In this document: positions 37,384 through 50,600 of the stretch, one piece after another
Numbering within the stretch: position 1 is the stretch's first letter
Layout: each line of letters starts with the position of its first letter
DNA from: Lingula anatina
Taxonomy: Eukaryota > Brachiopoda > Lingulata > Lingulida > Lingulidae
Assembly: GCF_001039355.2 (NCBI RefSeq)
Contig: NW_019775225.1
Span: 312,022-376,021, forward strand
Length of the DNA stretch: 64,000 nt
Reading direction: 5' to 3'
Made by a program: the position numbers and the translations under genes
Notes under the pieces: model-generated
Database searches by the model: none
What the model saw: the letters and a program-made list of their open reading frames with translations, nothing else
Told to the model about the DNA's origin: nothing

Positions 37384-40197
37384 CGCAAAAGCACCATCTG
37401 ATTAGTGGGTCGAACTCAAATGTGACATGAGAAAAAAGCGTCATATTCAAGACCACTGAAGTTCTCAAAATTATTCACCGTGCAATTGACAGAAAAAAAT
37501 GGAATGGACGGCTGAACACTGCGCACTATGTGCGTATATGTATATGTATATAAACTCCCACGTGCCTTGTTTTGCACGTAGACAAACACGGTTGATAAAA
37601 AGTGTTGACACCACGCAAATAGAGGACCATGTGAAATCTATTTGTGATATAATGTTGAGACATAATGGGGACACGCCACAGGAGCAATTATTTTTTCACA
37701 GCCACGAATTGCGCTGTCCCGGATGTATAGTGGGAGTCCACTAACTGAGGCAAAAGCAAATGGTTGATGCCTGCACGTTGTTTATGCATATTTCAAATGT
37801 AAAGTTTGAACTTGGGATTAAAAGCATAAATGTTTGATTGTAACTATCTTATTTCCTTTCACACTGTACCGATTCCATTTTGACGTGTATATTTTAACAA
37901 AAGCAGATATTTCATGATATAAATCGGAGTTGTAAATTGCTTATTTGGTTGTTTTCTGTTTTTTCTATTAGACAACTTGATACGTAAATTATGAGGTTTA
38001 TTATTCGCGCATGCACCTGTAACACATTATTACCAGTATCTTATCTCTTGCATATTCACATCTGGGACATCTTGTAACATGATATTTGTTTCATAGCGAA
38101 ACGGCATCAAAAATGCATCAATATGTGATTAAAATTTGATTAGTCCAAAAATATGTACGCTCCCGCAAACGATTAAACTCCCCGTCGCCATAAGTTGTGC
38201 CTTTTAGCTTAAAGAATGCACTTTCTAACTTTAAAGGTAATACTTGCACAGTCACAGATTAGGGAAAAGTCACATTCTATAGGTCGTCACCCTTTTCAAT
38301 ACATAGTACATTTAGACAAACGATTTGAGCATCACTTGAAAAACAAACGGAGAATGTTCCTAGTGTTTGCTCGTTCCTAGCCTAACTGAGGGGAGGCTTT
38401 AAATCCCGGCTTAGCCCACTAACAGCCCATACCTTCTGAAGCACTCACATGGTGTGTGTGCCTGTTTAGTCGACTTACGCCTAGCAACTACCTGCTTTTA
38501 AGTTCCCTTCAAACTCGGTCACACGCATTCACCGATAAGATAAAAAGGTTGACGTGAGAGCACAGTATACCCCTAAGAAGAAATACAGCAGGGTTATAAA
38601 GTGAGTAGTTAAAGTATATAATGAAACTTAAGATGTAGGAGAATCCTGGCAGTAATATGAGAGAGAACAGCAGATAACATTGATGGGGACGGTAAGTTTG
38701 TCACATGACGCTTACGTCGTTTCATTGACTTTTCGTGCAACAGATTGATGAAATGATGGTTAGTGACGGATAAATCATGTCAGTCAGTTTGGGATATTAT
38801 CATATGATTTACACTTAGTCTACAAATACCAATATGTTAACAAAGATGGCGGTGTGAAAATGAAGTTTAAGAGAAATGGAACGGTAGGTGGAACAGAACA
38901 AGATTTCAAGGACTACAAAAACAAGGAACAATGTTTCAGAATTTTTATGCTGAAAATATAATATAAATGTTGTTTTGAAATTACAAGAGTGAGGTCCGTG
39001 ACCAAGGTGGGGTCTGCCAGGTACCAAAAAGCCGCCCTTTTGCTGTGAAAAGGTCCGTTCTGGTTATAAATGAATCTAGGTACACGAAGGTTTCTTGGAA
39101 TACGGTTCACTTTTTCAGAAAAATCCCCCCTCCTTTGAAATTGCTAGCAATGGGCCTAACAATTATGAAAAGGATTACCTATTAACAGGAATCTTAAGGA
39201 GTCTGAGATTCAAAACCAGAGAAATCATAGTAAAATACCCCCCTAAAAACCTGTTCAGACTAGAACATATTTAGACTGAAAATAAGATCAAATTGGACCA
39301 TTAGGCGGCGAGACTGAGCCTGGACTCAGGGGAATACTGGTGTAGTACTGTAAGGCTCTTCACAGATATTGGTAAACATTGAAAACAGATAGCGACAGTC
39401 TTAAGTCACACGTGAATTGCGCCGTAAATCACGAATTCTATTGCCATTTTAAACGTGTTATCTTAAGGAGGGGATGAAAAGGAGGGAGCTGAGTATGTGG
39501 GGTGGGGTGGAGAGTATTGGTTAAGTTGGTAATCTTTCTTCTAGAAGGAAGTTCTCTCAGTAAGTTGACTCAGTGGGGGGACCCCGCGTCTTATCTGACA
39601 TCCGCGTCTGCTGATAAAAAAGTTGACAAATATGCAAACAGAAAATCTGCTCCACTGCAGTGCAGGTTCATGGTAATGGCGGTGTGCGTGCAGTGTTTAT
39701 CACTGATCATAATGTCCTAAAGTAAACAACAGCTTGAGTCAACATTACATTGCAGCAGGTTGATCATAGCAAGCACCTGCTTTTCATAACAGATAATGAA
39801 TAAATTACAGAGAGAATATCAACAGATTTGCCAAAGCCAGGCTATAGGAAATGGTGGTAAGATGGTCACATCGCGGGGTTCAAACTATATGATCACGACC
39901 AAGCAGCAAACATCCACCATTAACTATAATGAGATATAGATAAAAATATAGAATTGAATTTATACTTTTTGCGATTAATTAAGCCTTGCAATAGCATAGG
40001 TTAAACATAAAATAGGCAGGTTGAATTACAGACGAAATGTTTTTGGCAGATTACATGTGTTGTAAGAGAAAATTGATTCTTCCAAAAGTAAGAATACTTG
40101 AAAAAGCACAGCTCTGGATTATTATTGTCCTAATACCAAATGATTGGTTGTCATAGCAACACTTCCTCCACGTACAACCACATTTACTCTATTACAG
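37384..40197. other. No gene seen: 3' UTR of the repeat-protein gene and intergenic DNA
   Basis: AT-rich spacer before the CLC gene. An acceptor (attacag, ending 40197) just before the CLC start codon suggests a non-coding first exon somewhere in this spacer, which I could not locate. Confidence 0.55.
37817..37822 (+). terminator. Candidate poly(A) signal of the repeat-protein gene
   Basis: ATTAAA, 434 bases after the stop codon. No canonical AATAAA was seen nearer. Confidence 0.35.
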
Positions 40198-40221
40198 CTG
40201 AAGCGAATCTTACGAGGAGAC

Positions 40222-42055
40222 ATGGACGACCTTTCCTCATCTGTGAGGCCTTCCCAAGGGGCGGCAGTCCTCGTATCTCTCCCGCGCAATGTATACTACA
40301 TGGACGAGGAAGACAGGAGGCAGTCGGCAGATGACAGCACTGTCGCGAATTATCAGTATGGCGATACAAACTTTGGCCTGAAAAGTCGGATGTTCGGAAC
40401 GACCCCCACTTTTTTCAATAGTGGCATGACTGGTCCGATTTCGAATGGTTCCTATGGATACCAAGAATCGCACTTTCTCAACAGAAAACGGCAAGAGGCC
40501 AGCATGAACAAGACAGAAAAGGGACCAGGATTGGCAAATGGCAGCAGCAAGTTTTCCTTGAAGACCGCGAGTCCTGGTCCGGATGGCTTCCATCCTAATG
40601 ATGACAAAAGTTCTTTCTTTGCTAAGGTGAGCCCAAGCGACTTTGTTTGACTTCTCAAAGGCCATGTCTAGTTCTGTACTTTTTCATCTTCAAATGTTTT
40701 AGTTCTAGATACTTATTTAAGGCTACCCGATAATAGCATACCCTATGTATTCCATAGTCAAAATAAAAACAAGTTCATTTGGCTTTAGCACTGGTTAACG
40801 AATCCGCTCAGTCCTAGATTTGGAAAAGCTCTTAAAACTCACAAAATAAAAGGACGCGACTTCTTCGTTGGTTTGATAAATGAATCAGGAACGTCTTCCT
40901 ACATTGGTTTTTACAGGGTCGTGACTTCGAAAGCGTCAATACCAACCATAAGTATACCATTTCTGAGAGAGAACTGCTAGCAACTCATGACAGTCAGGAC
41001 TATCTGCCCCCTCACAGCGAGGTCTACAAAAAGTGGATAAGAAAGCGTCCGGCAAGGTAAGTCCAACATTCTTCTCATATTTTTATTGAATTGCACATAT
41101 AGAAGGTGTGTTCTTTTAATTACACAAAAAATATCACTGTCATCCAGTAAAAAAGTAATATTTCATTGTTGACTTCAAAAACGTGTCTAAAACGAAATAA
41201 TTTCTTTGGTCCTCCGTAGATTAAACTGGGACCGCTGGTACATGATGGCGCTGATTGGCTGCGCAGTGGGAATTGTGGGATACCTCCTCCACCAAACCGT
41301 AGCCTTGATTTCAGACTTCAAATGGGAGAGAGCAGAAGAGTATATCAAGGTGTATATAAACGATTAGTACATTTTCATTAGAAGTGCAGAATGGACGTCT
41401 AAGAAACAGTTTCAAACATACAAGACAAAGAAAAGCAAGCATGATGTGTGAATTTTGAAATGAGCGATACGATTTCACTTCAGAATTTTTTTCCAATATA
41501 TTTTAAAAGTATAAATGGCACTGAAATCGCTTTGCTGTTAATTAATTTACTATTTATTTACTTTGATGAAAAATAATTTTCAATTTATGTTTTAGGAAGA
41601 TATTTGGAAAGCGTACGCTTGGTTGTTGAGCTACAGTCTAGGATTCACCGCCATAGCGTCATTCTTAGTTGCAGTAAGTGGCAACATATCCAACCACAAA
41701 CATGAAGCAGTTTTTTAAAGATTCATCTTGATTAAGAGCACTAGCTGTTATAGATATATCAGATATAAAATAGTATCATAAAAAACGCTCTTTTAAATAG
41801 GTTTCCGCGTTAAAGCGTGCGTGAGTGATACATGCACGTTTCCTGAATAGGGCCTATATATATAGTTTATATCGTGTCCTTCCAGTTTGTATGGCCATAC
41901 GCAGCGGGATCGGGAATTCCAGAAATCATCGGTTTCCTGAACGGCACAGTTGTCCGCCACGCGCTGAACCTCAAGACCTTCATCGTCAAGTTTATGTCGT
42001 GCGCATGCGCCGTGGGTGGAGGTCTCCCCGTCGGACCTGAAGGACCAATGATCCA
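40222..42055 (+). CDS. CLC-family Cl-/H+ exchanger, exons 1-5 (assembly block A)
   Basis: Exons: 40222-40626, 40917-41056, 41220-41349, 41596-41673, and 41886-42055, cut off by an N at 42056. The ATG at 40222 is preferred because a splice acceptor ends at 40197; an in-frame ATG at 40144 would then lie in the intron. Exon 1 encodes a 135-residue cytoplasmic N-terminus without a recognised domain. Exons 2-3 lead into the first membrane helix (WYMMALIGCAVGIVGYLLH). Exon 5 carries the chloride-binding motif GSGIPE (about residue 259) and the gating-glutamate motif, here GPEGP (Glu near residue 303) instead of the usual GKEGP. The closest known animal relatives by motif are the endolysosomal exchangers CLC-6 and CLC-7, but this is clearly a divergent member. 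Block B repeats exons 2-5. Confidence 0.88.
40944..42055 (+). repeat. Duplicated block A/B, first copy
   Basis: Nearly identical to 42057-43167; the only difference I noticed is one A in a homopolymer. The copy ends exactly at the N at 42056. Confidence 0.95.
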
Positions 42056-42056
42056 N

Positions 42057-43167
42057 AACCATAAGTATACCATTTCTGAGAGAGAACTGCTAGCAACTCA
42101 TGACAGTCAGGACTATCTGCCCCCTCACAGCGAGGTCTACAAAAAGTGGATAAGAAAGCGTCCGGCAAGGTAAGTCCAACATTCTTCTCATATTTTTATT
42201 GAATTGCACATATAGAAGGTGTGTTCTTTTAATTACACAAAAATATCACTGTCATCCAGTAAAAAAGTAATATTTCATTGTTGACTTCAAAAACGTGTCT
42301 AAAACGAAATAATTTCTTTGGTCCTCCGTAGATTAAACTGGGACCGCTGGTACATGATGGCGCTGATTGGCTGCGCAGTGGGAATTGTGGGATACCTCCT
42401 CCACCAAACCGTAGCCTTGATTTCAGACTTCAAATGGGAGAGAGCAGAAGAGTATATCAAGGTGTATATAAACGATTAGTACATTTTCATTAGAAGTGCA
42501 GAATGGACGTCTAAGAAACAGTTTCAAACATACAAGACAAAGAAAAGCAAGCATGATGTGTGAATTTTGAAATGAGCGATACGATTTCACTTCAGAATTT
42601 TTTTCCAATATATTTTAAAAGTATAAATGGCACTGAAATCGCTTTGCTGTTAATTAATTTACTATTTATTTACTTTGATGAAAAATAATTTTCAATTTAT
42701 GTTTTAGGAAGATATTTGGAAAGCGTACGCTTGGTTGTTGAGCTACAGTCTAGGATTCACCGCCATAGCGTCATTCTTAGTTGCAGTAAGTGGCAACATA
42801 TCCAACCACAAACATGAAGCAGTTTTTTAAAGATTCATCTTGATTAAGAGCACTAGCTGTTATAGATATATCAGATATAAAATAGTATCATAAAAAACGC
42901 TCTTTTAAATAGGTTTCCGCGTTAAAGCGTGCGTGAGTGATACATGCACGTTTCCTGAATAGGGCCTATATATATAGTTTATATCGTGTCCTTCCAGTTT
43001 GTATGGCCATACGCAGCGGGATCGGGAATTCCAGAAATCATCGGTTTCCTGAACGGCACAGTTGTCCGCCACGCGCTGAACCTCAAGACCTTCATCGTCA
43101 AGTTTATGTCGTGCGCATGCGCCGTGGGTGGAGGTCTCCCCGTCGGACCTGAAGGACCAATGATCCA
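42057..43167 (+). repeat. Duplicated block A/B, second copy
   Basis: Begins exactly after the N at 42056, in the middle of exon 2. Both edges at an unresolved base point to an assembly join rather than a biological junction. Confidence 0.95.
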
Positions 43168-46100
43168 TATAGGGTATTACACACTTGATCGTTTAATCCG
43201 TTGTCAAGTTGTCAAGTTGCCGTTGTCAAGTTACTTAAAATCAAAACTGTAGGCTCACTGTGCGCTGTTCGTAACGTGTTTGTATCATTAGCTCTATTTT
43301 CTCATCAATCCATTTAAACAACAACAGTGGCACATGAACGCTGAATGACATACAAGAGAAGCGCGGTTGTTAAACATTTAGGGTAAATTGCTTCCATCAA
43401 ATTAAAATTTTGTTTTATACCATTTTAGAGCTATCGTCGGAAATGGCCTAAGTCAATTTCGCTCGAGGACCTTTGGTTGTAAACTTCCGTTTTTTGAACG
43501 ATTCAGGAACTCAGAAGACAGGTAAGGGTTTTAGGGAATATAACGTTTATGTCTTGATAAGTTTGGTAAATAGCAGGTTGGCAAGGACTACAATTTGTCA
43601 ATAGGACATTCACCGTGCAATAAACCGACTTGTGCCTTCCTATATTACAGGGGAGCATCATTTTTGGGGCCTCAAATGGATTAAAAGATCACATCTAAGT
43701 TTGCAATAATGTTATGTGCATTTTGATCACTTTAAATGTAAACGAGAGAAACGGGAGTTTTTAACCAGTTACTGTCTTCACTGCTGTTTGGCACGTACTG
43801 CCATATAATGCCTTACTACGGGCAAATATTAATACTTGTACCAGTGACGTCAGATTTCGGTTAATAACCCCGCTTCTTTCCTTCGCTACAAAAGTGATCA
43901 AAATTCGGAGAAAAAAAATGCATGTGACTCAAATCTAACATTTAAACTCCCAGAGAAAGACATTTGTCTGTGGCAACTGTTTCCGCCCAAAAATGAAAAA
44001 GTCAGAAGATATTGGCAAATGAGTTAAGTTTCCATAAGTGATATGGCTGAAAAAATGAAAAACACGTGAGCACAATTCGGAGAAAAAATGCATATGAATT
44101 AAATCTAGCATTTAAACCCCCAAAGACGTTTGCCTGTAGTAACTGTTTCCGCCCTAAAATGAAAATGTTGGAAGATATAGGTGGCAAATGAGTTAAGTTC
44201 CCATAAATGGCTGAAAAAATGAAAAACACGAGCTCGCCAGGACTCGAACCTGGAATCTTCCGCTCCGTAGGCGGACGCGTTATCCATTGCGCCACGAGCC
44301 CGTTCTCGTAAGCGTTACGCTGACGTGATCCGCCGATGCCAAGATGCCGACTGCATAGCGTGTGATACCGCCATTATTTTAATCTTGGCTGAACAATATA
44401 GGCCTCGTAAGTGGACAGTTCATGAGTTGTATCACAGTATAGAGGGAGTTTGAACTGTAGTGCTAGATAGAAACCGAACTGCTACTATATCGATGGGTGA
44501 ATTTGATGGAAAAATTCAAAAACATTGATTGAAAAACATGCGTAATTCATCGATGAAGAAGTATCACTCATGATGAATCCACCAACCCATCCACATCCAA
44601 GCTATTTCACTCCTTTCTACAATCTTAAATGACGGTCAGATTTCTTTCAAAATTAACCTCTGTTTTTAAGTGCACGTTAACAAATCCGTGGTTCGAGATC
44701 TCAAAACATGATAGACTGGGGATGTCAACCCACTAAGGTCATGCCCAGTTGATATGTTACGTTAGGGGTGGTGTAGTTAAATACGAGAAGACAGCTAGTT
44801 GATGATCTCAAATTCCATAGAGTTCGTACATATAATGTTATACCAGCTCTAGTCATAAGATATTGGCAAATGAGTTGAGTTTCCATAACAATATGGCTGA
44901 AAAAATGAAAAACACGAGCTCGCCAGGACTCGAACCTGGAATCTTCCGCTCCGTAGGCGGACGCGTTATCCATTGCGCCACGAGCCCGCTTACGCAAGAC
45001 CAAGAGCCAACGTCGGTCCGGCTCCAACCTCTACTCCAGCTATCTCTTTAAGATAAAAACTTTTTTACAAGTCTCAATCGTACCTTTCATTTTCACAAGT
45101 CCTTTCTTTTTTAATGCACGTTCTGTATCCATTAATCCTTATCTTCATGATTTTAAAATTTCAGGAGAAATTTCACTTCAGCGGGGGCCGGTGCCGGGGT
45201 GGCGTCTGCTTTTGGAGCACCCGTGGGTGGTTTGTTATTCGCTTTGGAAGAAGTGTCTTCATTCTGGACGATGAAACTGTCTTGGATGACTTTCTTCTGC
45301 TGTATGGTGGCCACATTTTCCACAGACTTTCTGAACTCAGCATTTGCCGAATTCAAATACTGGGGAAGCGTCGGCCTGTTTGATGTGGATAAATACATCA
45401 TATTCCGGGTGGGTGAATGTTCGTGTTGATTTACGGACACTTAATTTTTACCTTAATATCAATGCTTAACTTCTTGCTGTAGGTACACCTAATTCACCAA
45501 AGCAAGTGCCACTACAATGAAAATCTTTTGAAATAATCGATTATTGGCAATTTACTTGCTAAAGTTGTCTTTGGGCGCGTCATTTTGAATGGCAGTGTCA
45601 GAACTTTCACCATTTTGTAATGACCTCCTATCCTGGTTCCTAGGTTCGAGATGCACTTGCCATAAACATCATTATGTTCCTACCGTCGGTTGTTCTGGGG
45701 ATATTTGGAGGAATCCTGGGCGCCATCTTCACCATTATCAATTTAAAAATAGGTCGCACAAGACGAGCCATCATGTCAAAGATAACGAACAAATGGCTGG
45801 AAAAGCTGGCCAGGTTTTTTGAGCCTCTGATTATCATGGTAATACATTCTCATAATACGATATTTCCAATTATTTGTTAGATTATTTTATTAAATAGCAA
45901 GACCTTTTAAATAAGAATAATAATTAAATTAAAAAAATTGTTACACAGCTGAAATTAAATCTTTGAACCAAAATATGAACCCCCTTTCCCTTGCAAGAAA
46001 GGGCGCGCTTACATAGATTTTAGATCGATCTATCCCCATGGGGAGTCTCACTAGATTACTGTCAGATAATCCGGCTTAAATGTCCGTCCCGCTCCTACAA

Positions 46101-47188
46101 GCTGTAAGGCGGTAATTTACTTTCGTGCCCACTCGGCTGGCAGCTATTTAGCGTGAACCCCCAGGGAGTTAGGTCGATCTAGTTGGATCGATCTTATCTC
46201 GATCTCACCTCTCATCTGAACATTATATATATCTGAAGTAACAGAGTGAGCGTTAAGAAGTATTTTTTTTCTTTTTTTTTCTCTGAAGGCCATACTAGGC
46301 ACGTGTGCTGTGTGGATACCGACACTATTTCCATGTAAGCCAAGCACGTGTCCCACGCTGCCCGCCAATGTAACAGCACTGCCCAATGGAACAGAGTAAG
46401 AACAAACTGTAACTTTAACTAAAGGGGTATGTCATTTTTATCATCATGTACACAAGGCTATAAAAGTTTTTTTTTTTTTTGTGGATGATGATGAAAATGC
46501 AGGACCCCTTAGTATAGCAACTGTATGCTTTTTTTAAATGGTTGAGTGATCCTTTGAAATATAAAAACCTCATGTCTACCTGTGTAGGTGCACATGTACC
46601 AATAACATCAGTTTCGACTGAGTCACACACATACAGGAACCACTCAGGTTTTTGTTCCAAAGGGGATCACACAACCATTTAAACTTGCTATGGAGCACAG
46701 AGATATTCATAGATTTTAGCTTATACTCTTTTACAAATCCTTAGCTTATACTCTTGCATAATCCTTACAACGTTTCTAAACTGAAAAGAATTTTGTCACT
46801 GTGACTGTTCCGAATACAAGATTACAGAATCGCTTGAGGTGTTCCAAATTCACTATTTCTATTAAATTCTGCGAAGGCGGGAAAGGGGGGAAGAAGTCAT
46901 ACAAGACAACCAGATCATTTTGATTGTTGTTTAAGAGGATTTATTACACGCACGCTTTCTGGCATCTTTTAACAAGAGAAAGATAGTTTCCAAGTTGGTC
47001 ACTAAAGAACCAAATTGTAATTCTAAGAGAAGATAAATCCACTGACATTGTCTCCCATTTCAGCATTAAGTGCCCTGTTGTTGGGAATTTCACATGGAAA
47101 ATAAGCAAGCACGCTGTGCAGTTCACGTGTTCGGGGCCAGAGCACGGTGAGGCACATTCAGCGTCGGCACATGGACAGTACAACGAGT
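42057..47188 (+). CDS. CLC-family exchanger, exons 2-10 (assembly block B)
   Basis: Exons: 42057-42169 (partial exon 2), 42332-42461, 42708-42785, 42998-43173, 43429-43521, 45165-45408, 45644-45838, 46289-46395, 47064-47188. All phases join. Exon 7 contains GAPVGGLLFALEEVSSFW; the second Glu of LEE corresponds to the internal proton glutamate of CLC exchangers, so coupled 2Cl-/H+ exchange rather than channel function is expected. Exons 9-10 encode a luminal/extracellular loop with several Cys and N-glycosylation sequons (NVT, NGT, NFT). The block overlaps block A at its start and block C over most of its length, and ends at the N at 47439 without exons 11-17. Confidence 0.85.
44229..44301 (-). 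tRNA. tRNA-Arg (ACG)
   Basis: Lies in CLC intron 6 (block B), antisense to the host gene. The body matches the consensus copy. The 3' flank (CATTTTTTCAGCC on the minus strand) supplies the Pol III terminator. Confidence 0.95.
44915..44987 (-). tRNA. tRNA-Arg (ACG), hybrid flanks
   Basis: Second copy in block B. Its 3' flank matches the copy at 49832 and its 5' flank matches the copy at 50914, so it looks like the product of recombination between two tRNA genes. Confidence 0.95.
46001..46200. mobile_element. MITE family 1, copy 2 (present in block B only)
   Basis: Shares about 200 bases with 14519-14729, including ATAGATTTTAGATCGATCTA at its left part and GTTAGGTCGATCTAG near the right. The matching intron in block C (51858-52088) lacks it. 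Confidence 0.85.
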
Positions 47189-47666
47189 GTAAGGACATTT
47201 TTTTATGATTTGCGCTGTATGATGGTAAAACATTTTAAGATTTTCGAAAAAAAACAAAATTTTACGATAATCTTTATCCATTTTGGTTGGTCAGCTTATC
47301 CTTAATCTGCTAATCTCACCTATTTACGTTCCTTAGTCTCATATTTGTAGAAATATTTACACGGGTATATCACTTGTAAGGTAAAACCAAGCTTTTATTT
47401 GGTAGTGTACTAGTTCCACAAGCTTTTTTTTTTTTTTCNCCATTTTCATTAGAAGTGCAGAATGGACGTCTAAGAAACAGTTTAAAACATACAAGACAAA
47501 GAAAAGCAAGCATGATGTGTGAATTTTGAAATGAGCGATACGATTTCACTTCAGGATTTTTTTCCAATATATTTTAAAAGTATAAATGGCACTGAAATCG
47601 CTTTGCTGTTAATTAATTTACTATTTATTTACTTTGATGAAAAATAATTTTCAATTTATGTTTTAG

Positions 47667-50600
47667 GAAGATATTTGGAAAGCGTACGCTTGGTTGTTGA
47701 GCTACAGTCTAGGATTCACCGCCATAGCGTCATTCTTGGTTGCAGTAAGTGGCAACATATCCAACCACAAACATGAAGCAGTTTTTTAAAGATTCATCTT
47801 GATTAAGAGCACTAGCTGTTATAGATATATCAGATATAAAATAGTATCATAAAAAACGCTCTTTTAAATAAGTTTCCGCGTTAAAGCGTGCGTGAGTGAT
47901 ACATGCACGTTTCCTGAATAGGGCCTATATATAGTTTATATCGTGTCCTTCCAGTTTGTATGGCCATACGCAGCGGGATCGGGAATTCCAGAAATCATCG
48001 GTTTCCTGAACGGCACAGTTGTCCGCCACGCGCTGAACCTCAAGACCTTCATCGTCAAGTTTATGTCGTGCGCATGCGCCGTGGGTGGAGGTCTCCCCGT
48101 CGGACCTGAAGGACCAATGATCCACATAGGGTATTACACACTGTGTCAAGTTAACTTACAATCAAAATTGTAGGCTCATTGTGCGCTGTTCGTAACGTGT
48201 TTGTATCATTAGCTCTATTTTCTCATCAATCCATTTAAACAACAACAGTGGCACATGAACGCTGAATGACATACAAGAGAAGCGCGGTTATTAAACATTT
48301 AGAGTAAATTGCTTCCATCAAATTAAAAATTTGTTTTATACCATTTTAGAGCTATCGTCGGAAATGGCCTAAGTCAATTTCGCTCGAGGACCTTTGGTTG
48401 TAAACTTCCGTTTTTTGAACGATTCAGGAACTCAGAAGACAGGTAAGGGTTTTAGGGAATATAACGTTTATGTCTTGATAAGTTTGGTAAATAGCAGGTT
48501 GGCAAGGACTACAATTTGTCAATAGGACATTCACCGTGCAATAAACCGACTTGTGCCTTCCTATATTACAGGGGAGCATCATTTTTGGGGCCTCAAATGG
48601 ATTAAAAGATCACATCTAAGTTTGCAATAATGTTATGTGCATTTTGATCACTTTAAATGTAAACGAGAGAAACGGGAGTTTTTAACCAGTTACTGTCTTC
48701 ACTGCTGTTTGGCACGTACTGCCATATAATGCCTTACTACGGGCAAATATTAATACTTGTGCCAGTGACGTCAGATTTCGGTTAATAACCCCGCTTCTTT
48801 CCTTCGCTACAAAAGTGATCAAAATTCGGAGAAAAAAATGCATGTGACTCAAATCTAACATTTAAACTCCCAGAGAAAGACATTTGTCTGTGGCAACTGT
48901 TTCCGCCCAAAAATGAAAAAGTTAGAAGATATTGGCAAATGAGTTAAGTTTCCATAAGTGATATGGCTGAAAAAATGAAAAACACGTGAGCAAAATTCGG
49001 AGAAAAAATGCATATGAATTAAATCTAGCATTTAAACCCCCAAAGACGTTTGCCTGTAGTACTGTTTCCGCCCTAAAATGAAAATGTTGGAAGATATAGG
49101 TGGCAAATGAGTTAAGTTCCCATAAATGGCTGAAAAAATGAAAAACACGAGCTCGCCAGGACTCGAACCTGGAATCTTCCGCTCCGTAGGCGGACGCGTT
49201 ATCCATTGCGCCACGAGCCCGTTCTCGTAAGCGTTACGCTGACGTGATCCGCCGATGCCAAGACGCCGACTGCATAGCGTGTGATACCGCCATTATTTTA
49301 ATCTTGGTTGAACAATGTAGGCCTTGTAAGTGAACGGTTCATGAGTTGTATCACAGTATAGAGGGAGTTTGTCCCCGAGTTCTACACAGAAGCCAAATTG
49401 CATGCTATATGGATGGGTGAATTTGATGGAAAATTCAAAAACATTGATTGAAAAACGTGTAATTCATCGATGAAGAAGTATCACTCATGATGAATCCACC
49501 AACCCATCCACATCCAAGCTATTTCACTCCTTTCTTCAATCTTAAATGACGGTCAGATTTCTTTCAAATTTAACCTCTGTTTTTAAGTCCACGTTTACAA
49601 ATCCGTGGTTCGAGATCTCAAAACATGATAGACCGGGGATGTCAACCCAATAAGGTCATGCCCAGTTGATAGGTTAGGTTAGGGGTGGTGTAGTTAAATA
49701 CGAGAAGACAGCTAGTTGATGATCTCAAATTCCATAGAGTTCGTACATATAATGTTATACCAGCTCTAGTCATAAGATATTGGCAAATGAGTTGAGTTTC
49801 CATAACAGTATGGCTGAAAAAATGAAAAACACGAGCTCGCCAGGACTCGAACCTGGAATCTTCCGCTCCGTAGGCGGACGCGTTATCCATTGCGCCACGA
49901 GCCCGTTCACGTAAGCGTTACGATGACCTGTTCCGCCGATGTCCAGACGCCGACTGCATCGCGTGTGAAACCGCAATTATTTCAATCTTTGCTGAATAAT
50001 GTAGGCCTTGTAAGTGGACGGTTCATGAGTTGTATCACATTATAGATGGAAATTGTCCCCGAGTTCTACACAGAAGCCAAATTGCATACTAAATCGATGG
50101 CTGAATTTGACTGAAAAATAATAAATCGTGTGTAATTCGTCGATGATTGTGTACATCCTTGCCATGATGAGTGTAGTGGAGGTTACCAATAATAAACGCG
50201 TCTTTTCAACCTTAGTTTACATAACATGACACATTGAAGGACAAAAGGCCCTCCTCAGCATTTTTATAACGTTTAAGTATCACTCAGGGGAGGATTTAGG
50301 GGGGCCCTTACCTCCCCTTCGATTTCTCCCAAAAAATTACACCAATAATCCCTTCCTGAAATTAGAATTTTGACTAGCTGAAACAGTTCTTAACCGTTCC
50401 GAATGGAGCCGTTCGCACTCTAAAATACCAAAATTTTGCGGGACCCTTCAGCCGCAGCGGGGTCCGAACCCCACGCCAAGGGGGAGGGGAGGGGAGCGGA
50501 GAATCGGCTTCTCATCCGCAGACCCCCCCCCCCCCTTCAAATGACCTTGGATCGGCCCCTGTGACTCATGATGAATCCACCAACCCATCCCATCTAGGCT

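Larger units (their letters stand above)
42482..47438 (+). repeat. Duplicated block B/C, first copy
   Basis: Corresponds to 47441-53238. It ends in a T run directly before the N at 47439, at the point where the other copy continues into exon 11. Confidence 0.93.

Noticed and set aside
40144-40221. Upstream in-frame ATG for the first CLC gene
   Set aside because: A splice acceptor ending at 40197 lies between this ATG and 40222, so the upstream part is more likely intron.
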